Origin: DAMBHY01 sp032068765
Lineage (GTDB): Bacteria; Bacteroidota; Bacteroidia; Bacteroidales; Dysgonomonadaceae
DNA length: 64,000 nucleotides
Assembly (NCBI GenBank): GCA_032068765.1
Contig: DAMBHY010000008.1
Coordinates: 42,715-106,714, forward strand
Reading direction: 5' to 3'
Within the stretch, counting starts at the first letter, position 1. Every line of letters starts with the position of its first letter. The position numbers and the translations under genes were made by a program. A model generated the notes under the pieces. It had not been told where the DNA came from. It saw only the letters and a program-made list of their open reading frames with translations, and searched no databases. Shown here one piece after another: positions 16,717-25,766 of the stretch.

Positions 16717-17811
16717 TTACAAATATTTTACAGGGTTCGAATCGAACGCTGATTTATGTACCGCAAAGGTAGTATATTTTTTTGTAAGTATGTCGTAAAA
16801 TATATCTTTTGTGCAAATCTCCGATTCATAATGACCTACTAATGCCATCAATAACTTTTCTTCCACATCAAGAAAATCGTTGTACTTGGCTTCGCCGGTA
16901 ACAAAAGCGTCCGCTCCATAAGACACTGCCTGCCGCAAAAGAAATGCCCCTGCTCCTCCGCAAATCGCTACATCGTGTATTTCTCTGTTTTGAAGTTTTG
17001 TATGTTGCACATACGGAAGATTAAAAATATCTTTCAGCATATACAAAAAATCATGCTCACTCATCGCTTCAGGAAGGACGCCAACAATGCCACTTCCGAC
17101 CTGTTTCCAATCATTCTCAAGTCTGTAGAAATCATAAGCGGGTTCTTCGTAAGGATGAACTGATATGAGCGCTCGCAACACATCTTCTTTTTTATAATCG
17201 GGTAAAATCACTTCTATGCGAACTTCCTTCTCAAAATGCAGTTCTCCAATATCGCCGACAAAAGGATTAGTCCCTTTCTGTGCTTTGAAAGATCCCTCCC
17301 CGATAAGATTAAAACTGCAAAAATCGTAATTGCCTATATGTCCTGCCCCGGAATTGAATAGTGCATTGCGAAGCAGATCAGCATAACTATCGGGAACGAA
17401 TGTCACTAATTTCAATAATTTGGAAGATATTGGATAGAGAATCCGAACGTCACTCAATCCAAGCATTTCAGCAAGTTTATAATTCACGCCTTGCGCAGCA
17501 TTATCAAGATTGGTATGCATGGCATATACACAGATATCATTCTTGATGGCTTTAATCATGCACCGTTCCACATAATTGTTACCGGTCAAAGATTTAAAAG
17601 ATCGAAATGCCAAAGGATGATGTGAAATGATTAGATTACAATCAAGAGACAAAGCTTCTTCAATAACATTTTCAGTAACGTCAATACAAAGAAGAACATT
17701 GCTTATTTCCTGATTTATATCTCCTACCTGTACGCCGGAATTGTCAAAATCTTCCTGCAAAGACACAGGTGCAACGGCTTCAAGTGTTTGTAGTATTTCT
17801 CTAATGCGCAT
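16717..17811 (-). CDS. Nif3-like dinuclear metal-centre hexameric protein
   Basis: A member of the Nif3/DUF34 family (also listed as GTP cyclohydrolase 1 type 2 homologue); the true biochemical role is unsettled. Metal-ligand motifs are visible: ISHHPLAF, MHTNLDNAAQGVN and, near the C terminus, GHYESE. At 364 residues it has the long form, with a central PII/CutA-like insert (about 120-230). The frame extends 9 codons upstream, but the Met at 17811 (MRIREILQTLEAVAP) matches family N termini and lies 24 nt after a -7 box. It is divergent from the PNGase F-like gene. Confidence 0.9.
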   Translation of the reverse strand: MRIREILQTLEAVAPVSLQEDFDNSGVQVGDINQEISNVLLCIDVTENVIEEALSLDCNLIISHHPLAFRSFKSLTGNNYVERCMIKAIKNDICVYAMHTNLDNAAQGVNYKLAEMLGLSDVRILYPISSKLLKLVTFVPDSYADLLRNALFNSGAGHIGNYDFCSFNLIGEGSFKAQKGTNPFVGDIGELHFEKEVRIEVILPDYKKEDVLRALISVHPYEEPAYDFYRLENDWKQVGSGIVGVLPEAMSEHDFLYMLKDIFNLPYVQHTKLQNREIHDVAICGGAGAFLLRQAVSYGADAFVTGEAKYNDFLDVEEKLLMALVGHYESEICTKDIFYDILTKKYTTFAVHKSAFDSNPVKYL

Positions 17812-17835
17812 CTTTACAACTTTTTTTAGTTTCTG

Positions 17836-17843
17836 CAAAAGTA
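17836..17843 (-). promoter_or_regulatory. Putative -7 box of nif3
   Basis: Minus-strand TACTTTTG matches TAnnTTTG, 24 nt upstream of the start at 17811. It lies only 12 bp from the oppositely directed box at 17856-17863. Confidence 0.5.
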
Positions 17844-17855
17844 ACCGAAATTTTG

Positions 17856-17863
17856 TATTTTTG
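17856..17863 (+). promoter_or_regulatory. Putative -7 box of the PNGase F-like gene
   Basis: TATTTTTG matches TAnnTTTG, 29 nt upstream of the start at 17893. The ATG at 17869 would leave almost no leader, which also favours 17893. Confidence 0.5.
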
Positions 17864-17892
17864 CAGGAATGACATTCAAAAAGGAAATATAT

Positions 17893-19128
17893 ATGATAAA
17901 GAAAAGTATACTTATCACTTTTTTATCGCTGTTCAATATTGTATTTTTATATTCTCAAAATCGTACAAAGCAACCTATTCACATTCCTGTATTTATTAAT
18001 ACGCCTGTTCTTTTCAATCCAACCTATTATCCTAACGGCGTAGTACAGAAAGACGGACTGACTTATCTGCAAAACGGCCGAATTGTATTGAAAAAAGTAA
18101 AAATTCCATCTTTCAAAAACTACACATTTACCAATATCGAAGTGAAATTGGTATCAAACGGTGACCCATGGGATAAATCAGGATCGTGTTTTATTATTCC
18201 CAATACTTCCAAAATCAGCATGTTGGATATTGCAGACGACAAAGCTCAATATCCTTACATAGATTCTTTGAAGTACGAAAAACTTGTCGGAATTGTTTCG
18301 GGAAGAGACTACAAACCGACCGTGGAGTTGATGCGCTTTATGACGCCATTCGGCGTGGGACATTTTAGCGGATTAAAAGACTCACTTTCTATGAAACGCA
18401 AACCAGTGTATGTGGACGAATGGGCCCCAAACGTTGTTTGGAAACAGGATGTGACTGACCTCCTTCCATTGATGGACAACGAGGTTTATATAGGGATATT
18501 TATAGACACATGGACAAATAAAGGGTATAAGGTGGATGTAACGCTTTCGTTTACCGAGAGTGTCGTACGTGGTGATAAACGACCTAAAACACACGTGGAG
18601 CCGTTGCTAAATACTGTATATTATCTCGGTCAGCAACTGCCGGATATCTTTTCGCGCAAGGCGCTGAATGTGCCGTTCAACATTCCCAAAAAAGCGAAGA
18701 AAGTGCGCCTCAAATACATTGCAACGGGTCATGGAGGTCATGAAAACGGTGATGAATTTAGACCTCAAAAGCATATCCTTTCTATAGACAACAAAGAGTT
18801 GACGACCTTCACTCCTTGGAGAACGGACTGCGCATCTTTCCGCAGATTCAACCCTTCAACTGGAGTTTGGCTCGTGAAGCGTGATTTGGCTTACATTACT
18901 GATGAAGGAAAACGTGCCATCAAACAGATTGAAGAACCACTGGGGTCTTCAGATTTATCTCGCAGCAACTGGTGTCCTGGAAGTGACGTGATGCCTTACG
19001 TGATGGATTTATCTTCTTTTCCCGCAGGCAATCACACATTCACTATCCAAATTCCTGAATCTACACCCATGAGCAAGGACAAACTCAACCACTGGCTGAT
19101 ATCGGCATATCTTGTGTGGGAAGAATAA
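17893..19128 (+). CDS. Secreted PNGase F-like peptide:N-glycosidase
   Basis: PNGase F removes whole N-glycans by hydrolysing the glycosyl-Asn amide. Residues 1-21 are a signal peptide, so the enzyme acts in the periplasm or at the surface. The two eight-stranded domains of the family appear to be present (about 30-230 and 235-411). By comparison from memory with the Elizabethkingia enzyme, D94 (PWDK) matches catalytic Asp60, D205 (FIDTW) replaces Glu118, and E288 (GDEFR) matches Glu206. RFMTPFGVG, PWRTDC and SNWCPGS are also shared. The start at 17893 is preferred over 17869 because AAGGAA lies just upstream and the signal peptide begins there (MIKKS). Activity is likely but the Glu-to-Asp change needs testing. 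Confidence 0.85.
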   Translation: MIKKSILITFLSLFNIVFLYSQNRTKQPIHIPVFINTPVLFNPTYYPNGVVQKDGLTYLQNGRIVLKKVKIPSFKNYTFTNIEVKLVSNGDPWDKSGSCFIIPNTSKISMLDIADDKAQYPYIDSLKYEKLVGIVSGRDYKPTVELMRFMTPFGVGHFSGLKDSLSMKRKPVYVDEWAPNVVWKQDVTDLLPLMDNEVYIGIFIDTWTNKGYKVDVTLSFTESVVRGDKRPKTHVEPLLNTVYYLGQQLPDIFSRKALNVPFNIPKKAKKVRLKYIATGHGGHENGDEFRPQKHILSIDNKELTTFTPWRTDCASFRRFNPSTGVWLVKRDLAYITDEGKRAIKQIEEPLGSSDLSRSNWCPGSDVMPYVMDLSSFPAGNHTFTIQIPESTPMSKDKLNHWLISAYLVWEE

Positions 19129-19213
19129 ATTTTAATGAAGATTATAAATAAAAGAATTCCTACATATAATTAACTGGAAAACGACCTGTATATCCTTATG
19201 TATACTGAATAAA

Positions 19214-19243
19214 AAAAGCGCGACGATCACTCGGGGCGCTTTT
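19214..19243. terminator. Bidirectional terminator between PNGase F-like gene and rplQ
   Basis: AAAAGCGC (19214-19221) pairs perfectly with GCGCTTTT (19236-19243) across a 14-nt loop. A-run and T-run flanks suit both directions, as expected between convergent genes. Confidence 0.7.
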
Positions 19244-19348
19244 AATGTTTAACATTTTAAAAATCACAGCTCGTTGTCACTACATCATTCAACCAGATGT
19301 TAGTACTGGTTATCGCGAAAAAAGTATATGACAGCGTTTCCTTACAAC

Positions 19349-19957
19349 TTAAGCGTTATCACGTGGTTGTGGCACGGTGTTATTCTCAATAGTAGCCTCA
19401 TTGTGGCTTATTACTTGAGATTCTTCGCTTACGTTGTTTTTTTCTTCTATTACTTCAGCTTTTTCAGTAACTTCTTTTTTACTTGCTTTTTCTGCTTTCG
19501 TTGACTTTGCAGAAGTTGCAGTAGTCTCTTCAGTAACTTTTTTACGTGAACGACGTGTCTTAGCTTTTTTAGCTGCTCCACCATCTTTCATCATATTTTC
19601 GTTAAAGTCTACAAGTTCAATAAAACAAGTGGCAGCATTGTCACCCAAGCGGTAACCTGTTTTAATAATACGAGTGTATCCACCTTGACGGTCACCTACT
19701 TTTTGAGAAATTACCTGAAAAAGTTCAGTAACCGCTTGTTTATTTTGCAAATCGCTGAAGACAATTCTGCGAGAACTTGTTGTATCTTCTTTTGATTTTG
19801 TAATGATAGGCTCAACGAATTGACGCAACGCTTTTGCTTTGGCAACTGTTGTGAAAATACGTTTGTGCATAATCAAAGAATTAGCCATGTTAGATAACAT
19901 TGCTCCACGATGAGCAGTCTTACGGCCTAAGTGATTATTTTTATTATTATGTCTCAT
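19349..19957 (-). CDS. rplQ: 50S ribosomal protein L17 with long C-terminal tail
   Basis: L17 is a large-subunit protein near the exit tunnel. The conserved body covers about residues 1-122 (start [17 protein letters not shown]). A further 80 residues follow: a basic part ([13 protein letters not shown]), then a Lys/Glu/Thr/Ala-rich low-complexity end. The E. coli protein is about 127 aa, so the tail is extra; extended L17 tails occur in Bacteroidetes. It is the last gene of the alpha operon, 7 bp after rpoA. Confidence 0.97.
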   Translation of the reverse strand: MRHNNKNNHLGRKTAHRGAMLSNMANSLIMHKRIFTTVAKAKALRQFVEPIITKSKEDTTSSRRIVFSDLQNKQAVTELFQVISQKVGDRQGGYTRIIKTGYRLGDNAATCFIELVDFNENMMKDGGAAKKAKTRRSRKKVTEETTATSAKSTKAEKASKKEVTEKAEVIEEKNNVSEESQVISHNEATIENNTVPQPRDNA

Positions 19958-19964
19958 TGCTTAG

Positions 19965-20966
19965 TTAGTCTTTATCTAATTTATATTTAGAGATATCCAT
20001 ACCGAAAGAGAGTGATAGATTGTCAAGCAATTCATCTAACTCAGTAAGAGATTTTTTACCGAAATTACGGAATTTCAAAAGGTCGTTCTTGTTATGAGCT
20101 ACCAGTTGTCCTAATGTTTCAACATCAGCTGCTTTCAAACAGTTGAGTGCACGAACCGACAAATTTAGGTCTGACAGTTTGCGCTTTAACATCTGACGCA
20201 TATGCAGAACTTCTTCATCAAATTCTTCAACACTTTCAGAGTTTGTAGATTCAATCATGATTTTGTTATCATCAGAGAACAACATAAAGTGTTGTATCAA
20301 GATTTTAGCAGCATCTTTAAGAGCGTCTTTCGGAGCTATCGACCCATCTGTGATAATTTCGATGATCAATTTTTCGTAGTCGGTTTTTTGCTCAATACGG
20401 TAGTTTTCAATCTCATATTTTACATTTCGGATTGGAGTGTAAATAGAGTCGATGGCTATGGTATGTACATCGTCAGAAGATAACATTTCGCGGTTTTCGT
20501 CAGCCGGAACATATCCTCTACCTTTATTGATGGTAAGCTCGAGATGTACATTCGCTTTTTTGTCAAGATGACAAATTTCTAATTCGGGATTAAGTACCTC
20601 AAAGCCTGTCAATATTTTACCAATATCACCGGCTTTAAACACTTCCGTACCCGAAATATTAAGGCTTACTTTCTCGTTTTCGAATTCTTCCACCAAACGG
20701 TTGAATCTTACTTTCTTTAGGTTGAGAATGATAGCAGTTACATCTTCTACAACTCCTGGAATTGTTGCAAATTCGTGTTCGACTCCGTCAATTTTTACAG
20801 ATGTAATAGCAAATCCTTCAAGTGAAGATAATAAGATACGGCGCAATGCATTACCAATGGTAATACCGTAACCTGGTTCAAGTGGGCGGAATTCAAACTT
20901 TCCTGAGAAAGCATCCTCCTGCAACATAATTACCTTATCGGGTTTCTGAAATGATAATATTGCCAT
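19965..20966 (-). CDS. rpoA: DNA-directed RNA polymerase subunit alpha
   Basis: The alpha dimer is the scaffold for RNA polymerase assembly. At 333 residues it has the N-terminal dimerisation domain (about 1-230; [14 protein letters not shown] is the classic segment) and the C-terminal domain (about 255-320), with helix-hairpin-helix [14 protein letters not shown] and [15 protein letters not shown], for UP elements and activators. It is located between rpsD (2-bp gap) and rplQ as in most bacteria. Confidence 0.98.
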   Translation of the reverse strand: MAILSFQKPDKVIMLQEDAFSGKFEFRPLEPGYGITIGNALRRILLSSLEGFAITSVKIDGVEHEFATIPGVVEDVTAIILNLKKVRFNRLVEEFENEKVSLNISGTEVFKAGDIGKILTGFEVLNPELEICHLDKKANVHLELTINKGRGYVPADENREMLSSDDVHTIAIDSIYTPIRNVKYEIENYRIEQKTDYEKLIIEIITDGSIAPKDALKDAAKILIQHFMLFSDDNKIMIESTNSESVEEFDEEVLHMRQMLKRKLSDLNLSVRALNCLKAADVETLGQLVAHNKNDLLKFRNFGKKSLTELDELLDNLSLSFGMDISKYKLDKD

Positions 20967-20968
20967 GA

Positions 20969-21577
20969 TTATTGTTTAGAATATAATTCTACGATCAATT
21001 GTTCTTTAATATTTTCCGGGATATCAGCTCTTTCCGGTATATGTAGATATTTACCGGACATTGAAAAATTGTCCCATTCTAACCATGCATATTTGCTATG
21101 ATTAAAGCCAGCCAAAGCATTTGTTATTACTAACAAAGATTTAGATTTTTCTCTTACGCCAACAATATCACCTGCCTTCAAAGTATAAGAAGGAATATTT
21201 ACAACTTTACCATTGACAGTAATATGACGATGAGAAACTAATTGGCGTGCAGCAGCTCTCGTAGGTGCAATACCTAAACGAAATACAACGTTATCTAAAC
21301 GAGACTCTAGCAATTGAAGTAATACTTCACCAGTAATACCACGGCTTCTTGTTGCTTTTTCGAAGATCAAACGAAATTGTTTTTCCAAAACTCCGTATGT
21401 ATATTTAGCACGTTGTTTTTCACGCAACTGAATACCATATTCTGAGGTTTTTCTTCTACGAGAATTTCCATGTTGTCCCGGAGGATAGTTCTTTTTTGAA
21501 AGAACTTTATCGGGACCGAAAATTGGTTCGCCAAACTTGCGGGCGATTTTTGATTTTGGACCAGTGTATCTTGCCAT
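20969..21577 (-). CDS. rpsD: 30S ribosomal protein S4
   Basis: S4 is a primary 16S rRNA-binding protein that nucleates 30S assembly and in several bacteria represses its own operon. The protein is 202 aa. The N-terminal [17 protein letters not shown] lacks a four-Cys zinc site, and the S4 RNA-binding domain [19 protein letters not shown] begins near 92. Unlike its neighbours, it is preceded by a 121-bp gap with a predicted structured leader (21610-21657). Confidence 0.98.
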   Translation of the reverse strand: MARYTGPKSKIARKFGEPIFGPDKVLSKKNYPPGQHGNSRRRKTSEYGIQLREKQRAKYTYGVLEKQFRLIFEKATRSRGITGEVLLQLLESRLDNVVFRLGIAPTRAAARQLVSHRHITVNGKVVNIPSYTLKAGDIVGVREKSKSLLVITNALAGFNHSKYAWLEWDNFSMSGKYLHIPERADIPENIKEQLIVELYSKQ

Positions 21578-21609
21578 TTTTTACAATTAACTTTTAACTG
21601 AAGTCTAAA

Positions 21610-21657
21610 CTGTGCAGCCGCGATTACAGAGAAGTGTTGAGTTGTAATCAATCACAG
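21610..21657 (-). promoter_or_regulatory. Structured leader upstream of rpsD, possible S4-responsive element
   Basis: In the 121-bp rpsK-rpsD gap, CTGTG...ATTACA pairs with TGTAAT...CACAG, giving two stacked helices separated by an internal loop and capped by a 14-nt loop. The wide gap in an otherwise tight operon and the identity of the gene suggest translational autoregulation by S4 (inference). Confidence 0.45.
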
Positions 21658-21698
21658 CTTATTTTCAATAAAATAAAACTTAGTGAATATAGAATTGA

Positions 21699-22088
21699 TT
21701 AAACTCTTCTTGCTTTAGGAGGACGACAACCATTGTGTGGAAGTGGAGTAACGTCAACAATTTCCATTACTTCAATACCTGCACCATGGATGGTACGGAT
21801 TGCAGATTCACGACCATTGCCCGGACCTTTTACATAAACTTTGACTTTTCGTAAACCAAGATCGAAAGCAATTTTTGCACAATCTTGAGCTACCATTTGA
21901 GCTGCATATGGAGTATTTTTTTTTGAACTTCTAAAACCCATTTTACCAGCTGATGACCAGCTGATAACTTCGCCGTTTTCGTTCGTCAAAGATACTATTA
22001 TATTATTAAAAGATGATGATATGTGAGCTTGTCCTTGAGCACTTACTTTCACATTCCTCTTTTTTTGTGCGACTTGTCTTTTTGCCAT
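21699..22088 (-). CDS. rpsK: 30S ribosomal protein S11
   Basis: S11 lies on the 30S platform near the E site. It is 129 aa. The conserved segments [16 protein letters not shown] and the C-terminal [11 protein letters not shown] match the family signature. It is 12 bp after rpsM and is followed by the rpsD leader gap. Confidence 0.98.
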   Translation of the reverse strand: MAKRQVAQKKRNVKVSAQGQAHISSSFNNIIVSLTNENGEVISWSSAGKMGFRSSKKNTPYAAQMVAQDCAKIAFDLGLRKVKVYVKGPGNGRESAIRTIHGAGIEVMEIVDVTPLPHNGCRPPKARRV

Positions 22089-22100
22089 ATCTCTTATCTG

Positions 22101-22481
22101 TTATTTAGTAGCTTTCTTTTTGTTAGCAACTGTTTTCTTTTTACCTTTTCTTGTACGCGCATTATTCTTAGTACTTTGGCCACGAAGCGGTAATCCGTTA
22201 CGATGACGTATTCCTCTATAGCAACCAATATCCATCAATCGCTTGATGTTCAATTGAACTTCTGAGCGAAGATCACCTTCTACTTTATATTCGTTACCTA
22301 TAATTTCGCGAATACTAGCAGCTTGATCATCCGACCAGTCTTTAACTTTTATGTTTTTGTCAACTCCAGCTTTTTCAAGTATGCTGTTAGCTGCGCTACG
22401 TCCGATACCATAAATATAAGTAAGCGCTATCTCGCCTCTCTTATTTTGTGGTAGATCGACCCCTACGATTCTTATTGCCAT
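22101..22481 (-). CDS. rpsM: 30S ribosomal protein S13
   Basis: S13 is in the 30S head and contacts L5 and the P-site tRNA. It is 126 aa. The N-terminal helix-two-turn-helix ([21 protein letters not shown]) and [20 protein letters not shown] near the C terminus are typical. It starts the rpsM-rpsK-rpsD-rpoA-rplQ alpha segment, 43 bp after rpmJ. Confidence 0.98.
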   Translation of the reverse strand: MAIRIVGVDLPQNKRGEIALTYIYGIGRSAANSILEKAGVDKNIKVKDWSDDQAASIREIIGNEYKVEGDLRSEVQLNIKRLMDIGCYRGIRHRNGLPLRGQSTKNNARTRKGKKKTVANKKKATK

Positions 22482-22524
22482 ATATTTATTTTTTTGTTTT
22501 TATTTTTGAAATAATGAATGACGA

Positions 22525-22641
22525 TTATCCTTGACGTAATTTGTACTTAGGATTTTTTTTGTTGATTAAATATAAACGTCCTTTTCTTCTTACGATTTTA
22601 CAATCGTCGGTACGTTTTTTTAGAGATGCTCTTACTTTCAT
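22525..22641 (-). CDS. rpmJ: 50S ribosomal protein L36 (zinc-free form)
   Basis: This 38-residue gene reads [20 protein letters not shown] and ends in NPKYKLRQG. It has only one Cys and lacks the CxxC...C...H zinc site, the form usual in Bacteroidetes. It lies between infA and rpsM, its normal place. It is preceded by 95 bp with a small hairpin 16 nt before the start. Confidence 0.96.
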   Translation of the reverse strand: MKVRASLKKRTDDCKIVRRKGRLYLINKKNPKYKLRQG

Positions 22642-22656
22642 AATTGTAATTATATT

Positions 22657-22671
22657 TGATGTAAGACATCA
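22657..22671 (-). promoter_or_regulatory. Small hairpin before rpmJ
   Basis: TGATGT-AAG-ACATCA forms a perfect 6-bp stem with a 3-nt loop just upstream of the rpmJ start, in a 95-bp gap of an otherwise compact operon. It may affect translation initiation. Function unknown. Confidence 0.35.
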
Positions 22672-22736
22672 GATTTCAGACATTTACAGCATATAGCCTT
22701 TATTATGCATGATTCTGTTGTCCGGTATACTTTTTT

Positions 22737-22955
22737 TTATTTGTATCTAAATGATATTCTACCTTTTGTTAAATCATAAGGAGACATTTCTACTTTTACT
22801 TTATCACCCGGTAAAATTCGAATGTAATGCATTCTCATTTTACCTGATATATGGGCAGTAATTTCATGTCCGTTATCGAGCTCTACACGAAACATAGCAT
22901 TTGACAATGCTTCGATGATTGTTCCATCTTGCTCTATAGCTGTTTGTTTTGCCAT
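22737..22955 (-). CDS. infA: Translation initiation factor IF-1
   Basis: IF-1 is a 72-residue OB-fold (S1-like) factor that occupies the 30S A site during initiation. Conserved segments are [37 protein letters not shown] and [11 protein letters not shown]. It is 18 bp downstream of map, as in the Bacteroidetes spc-alpha junction secY-map-infA-rpmJ. Confidence 0.98.
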   Translation of the reverse strand: MAKQTAIEQDGTIIEALSNAMFRVELDNGHEITAHISGKMRMHYIRILPGDKVKVEMSPYDLTKGRISFRYK

Positions 22956-22973
22956 CTAATATATAAATTGTTA

Positions 22974-23756
22974 TTAGTTATTTTCTTGGATAAATTCGAA
23001 TGTTGATAATATATCAGCCTCACCATCTACAATAGCGATTGTGTGTTCAAAATGTGCCGAAGGTTTCCGATCTTTAGTTCTAACGGTCCATCCGTCATGT
23101 TCAAATACGACATTTTTACTACCTAGATTAACCATTGGCTCTATTGCAATGCACATACCATTTTTAATTAATGGTCCAACTCCTTTTCTTCCGTAATTTG
23201 GAACTTCAGGAGCTTCGTGCATGGAGCGTCCTATGCCATGTCCAACTAATTCGCGAACTATAGAATATCCACGCTTTTCGCAATATTCCTGAATAGTAAA
23301 ACCGATGTCACCAATTCTCTTATCTTGTTTAGCGATTGCTATGCCTTGATAAAGCGATTCTTTGGTAGTTTGCAAAAGCAATTTTGTTTTTTCATCTACC
23401 TCACCCACACAAAATGTGTAGGCTGAATCTCCGCAATATCCATTAAGATAAGTTCCACAATCTACAGAAATGATATCACCATTTTGCAATGGTTTGGAAT
23501 TGGGAATTCCGTGGACAACATTTTCGTTTACTGAAGTGCAAATAGAATTTGGGAAACCACCATAACCTAAGAAAGAAGGTGTTGCTTTATGATCTCTAAT
23601 AAATTCTTCTGCTATTTTATCGAGTTCAAGCGTTGTAATCCCTGGTCTGATATGTTTTGAAATTTCTCCCAAAGTCATGCCCACCAAGCGATTACTTTGA
23701 CGCATCAACTCAATTTCTTCATTAGTTTTTAATATTATCGTTCTACTATCAACCAT
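22974..23756 (-). CDS. map: Methionine aminopeptidase, type I
   Basis: Map removes the N-terminal Met of nascent proteins at the ribosome exit. The protein is 260 aa. Metal ligands can be placed: the Asp pair in SVDCGTYLNGYCGDSAYTF, His in GHGIGRSMHEAPEVPNYG, and Glu in IAIEPMV and FEHTIAI. It has no N-terminal zinc finger. It is 14 bp after secY. Confidence 0.97.
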   Translation of the reverse strand: MVDSRTIILKTNEEIELMRQSNRLVGMTLGEISKHIRPGITTLELDKIAEEFIRDHKATPSFLGYGGFPNSICTSVNENVVHGIPNSKPLQNGDIISVDCGTYLNGYCGDSAYTFCVGEVDEKTKLLLQTTKESLYQGIAIAKQDKRIGDIGFTIQEYCEKRGYSIVRELVGHGIGRSMHEAPEVPNYGRKGVGPLIKNGMCIAIEPMVNLGSKNVVFEHDGWTVRTKDRKPSAHFEHTIAIVDGEADILSTFEFIQENN

Positions 23757-23770
23757 TTATCTCAATACTC

Positions 23771-25093
23771 CTAATAGGCAGCAATGGAACCAGTTCTACC
23801 TTTAATTTTTACACCTGATTTGAGGAAACCATCATAGTGGCGCATCAACAAGTGACTTTCTATTTGTTGTAATGTGTCTAAAACTACACCTACCAAAATT
23901 AAAAGAGAAGTTCCACCAAAGAAATGTGCAAACTGTCCATTAATACCCATCAAACTAGCAAACACAGGCAAAATTGCGATTATCGCCAAGAATATAGACC
24001 CCGGCAATGTAATACGTGACATGATTGTATCGATATAATCTGCGGTGCGTTTACCTGGTTTCACACCCGGTATAAATCCGTTATTACGCTTCATATCTTC
24101 AGCCATTTGGTTAGGATTGACTGTAATAGCAGTATAAAAATATGTAAATGCAATAATAAGAAGCGCAAAAATAAAATTATATGCGAAACTGTTCATATTC
24201 ATAAGTGGAGCTAAAAATCCGCCTTTTTCACCAGTTGTAAATTGTGCTAAAGTCATCGGAATAAACATAATTGCCTGTGCAAAAATGATAGGCATCACGT
24301 TAGCAGCATTCACTTTCAAAGGGATATACTGACGAACACCACCATATTGTTTGTTGCCAATAACACGCTTTGCATATTGTACAGGAACTTTACGGGTTCC
24401 TTGAACGAGCATGATAGCAAATGCAGTAACCACCAAAAGGAATAAAATTTCAATTAATAAAATCAAGAGACCTCCAGGTGCGCTCCACAATCTATCTACT
24501 TCTGCCGTAATTGCATGAGGTAAGCGAGCAATAATACCAACCAAAATTATGAAAGAGATACCATTTCCCACTCCCTTATCAGTAATACGTTCCCCCAACC
24601 AAAGAACAAACATACTTCCAGCAGCTAAGATAACGGTCGTCGGTAAGACCCAATCCCAAAATCCTCCGGGTATAGCACCTCTCAAAGCACCATAAATGTA
24701 TGCAGGTCCTTGCATCAATAGAATCACTACAGTCAAATAACGTGTATATTGATTCATTTTAGTATGGCCACTCTCACCTTCATGTTGTAATTTTTGGAAG
24801 TAAGGAACTGCTATTCCTAACAACTGCATTACGATTGAAGCCGAAATGTATGGCATAATACCAAGTGCAAAGATAGATGCTTTAGCAAAAGCACCACCTG
24901 AAAACATATCCAATAATCCAAGAAGACCTGAATTTGCATTATTCCTCAAAGCTTCTAATTGTAAAGGGTCAACACCAGGTAGTACGACAAATGAACCAAA
25001 ACGATAGATAGCTACGAATAAGATTGTGATTAGCAATCTTTGACGCAAATCTTCAATTTTCCAGATATTTTTGAGTGTTTGAATAAATCTCAT
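23771..25093 (-). CDS. secY: Preprotein translocase subunit SecY
   Basis: SecY is the channel of the Sec translocon. The 440-residue protein has ten predicted transmembrane helices. The plug region is at GLLGLLDMFSGGAFAKASIF, the conserved cytosolic loop contains GTRKVPVQYAKR, and NNGFIPGVKPGKRT lies in the C5 loop. It is located between rplO (4-bp gap) and map in the spc operon. Confidence 0.98.
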   Translation of the reverse strand: MRFIQTLKNIWKIEDLRQRLLITILFVAIYRFGSFVVLPGVDPLQLEALRNNANSGLLGLLDMFSGGAFAKASIFALGIMPYISASIVMQLLGIAVPYFQKLQHEGESGHTKMNQYTRYLTVVILLMQGPAYIYGALRGAIPGGFWDWVLPTTVILAAGSMFVLWLGERITDKGVGNGISFIILVGIIARLPHAITAEVDRLWSAPGGLLILLIEILFLLVVTAFAIMLVQGTRKVPVQYAKRVIGNKQYGGVRQYIPLKVNAANVMPIIFAQAIMFIPMTLAQFTTGEKGGFLAPLMNMNSFAYNFIFALLIIAFTYFYTAITVNPNQMAEDMKRNNGFIPGVKPGKRTADYIDTIMSRITLPGSIFLAIIAILPVFASLMGINGQFAHFFGGTSLLILVGVVLDTLQQIESHLLMRHYDGFLKSGVKIKGRTGSIAAY

Positions 25094-25097
25094 TTTA

Positions 25098-25544
25098 TTA
25101 GAGTTTTACAGTTGTTCCACCTGCTGCAGTGATTGCATCTTTTGCACTCTTTGAAAAAGCGTGAGCTTCTACTTCAATTTTTGCAGTTAGTTTACCATTA
25201 CCTAAAACTTTTACTAAATGTTTTTTGGAAATAAGACCTGCACTCATTAATTCACTTGGAGTAATTTTAGAAAGATTTCTGGTTTCGGCCAATTGTTGCA
25301 AAGTGTCGATATTGATTGCCTTATATTCAGTTCTGTTAAGAGGATTGAAGCCGTATTTTGGAAGACGGCGTTGCAAAGGCATTTGACCACCTTCAAATCC
25401 AATTTTTCTTGAATATCCAGAACGAGATTTTTGACCTTTATGACCTCTTGAAGCAGTACCGCCTGAACCAGAACCAGGTCCACGACCTAATCTTTTTTTG
25501 GTTTTGGTAGCACCTTCAGCAGGTTTTAAATTCGATAAATTCAT
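25098..25544 (-). CDS. rplO: 50S ribosomal protein L15
   Basis: L15 is a late-assembly 50S protein. It is 148 aa. The Gly-rich basic N-terminal part (GRGPGSGSGGTASRGHKGQK) and GFEGGQMPLQRRLPKYGF are diagnostic. It is followed closely by secY. Confidence 0.98.
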   Translation of the reverse strand: MNLSNLKPAEGATKTKKRLGRGPGSGSGGTASRGHKGQKSRSGYSRKIGFEGGQMPLQRRLPKYGFNPLNRTEYKAINIDTLQQLAETRNLSKITPSELMSAGLISKKHLVKVLGNGKLTAKIEVEAHAFSKSAKDAITAAGGTTVKL

Positions 25545-25573
25545 TTTCCTATATTTTTTTATCGTTTATGTTA

Positions 25574-25750
25574 TTATTCAATTACAGTTACAAGATGATG
25601 AACTTTATTGATCAAACCACGGATACATGCGTTATCAGTATGTTCAACAATTTTGTTCATTTTTGTCAATCCTAAAGCATCTAACGTTCTTTTTTGATCT
25701 TTAGGACATCCAATTCTGCTACGAGTTTGTTTAATCTTAATAGTTGCCAT
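25574..25750 (-). CDS. rpmD: 50S ribosomal protein L30
   Basis: This 58-residue gene sits between rpsE and rplO. The translation starts MATIKIKQTRSRIGCPKDQK and continues with LDALGLTKMNKIVEH, matching short bacterial L30 proteins. Stop at 25574 and ATG at 25748-25750 keep the frame free of internal stops. Confidence 0.96.
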   Translation of the reverse strand: MATIKIKQTRSRIGCPKDQKRTLDALGLTKMNKIVEHTDNACIRGLINKVHHLVTVIE

Positions 25751-25766
25751 TTCAGATTCCTTTTTA

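Noticed and set aside
22525..22641. Defective L36 lacking zinc ligands
   Set aside because: The single-Cys L36 is the normal form in Bacteroidetes, not a sign of damage.
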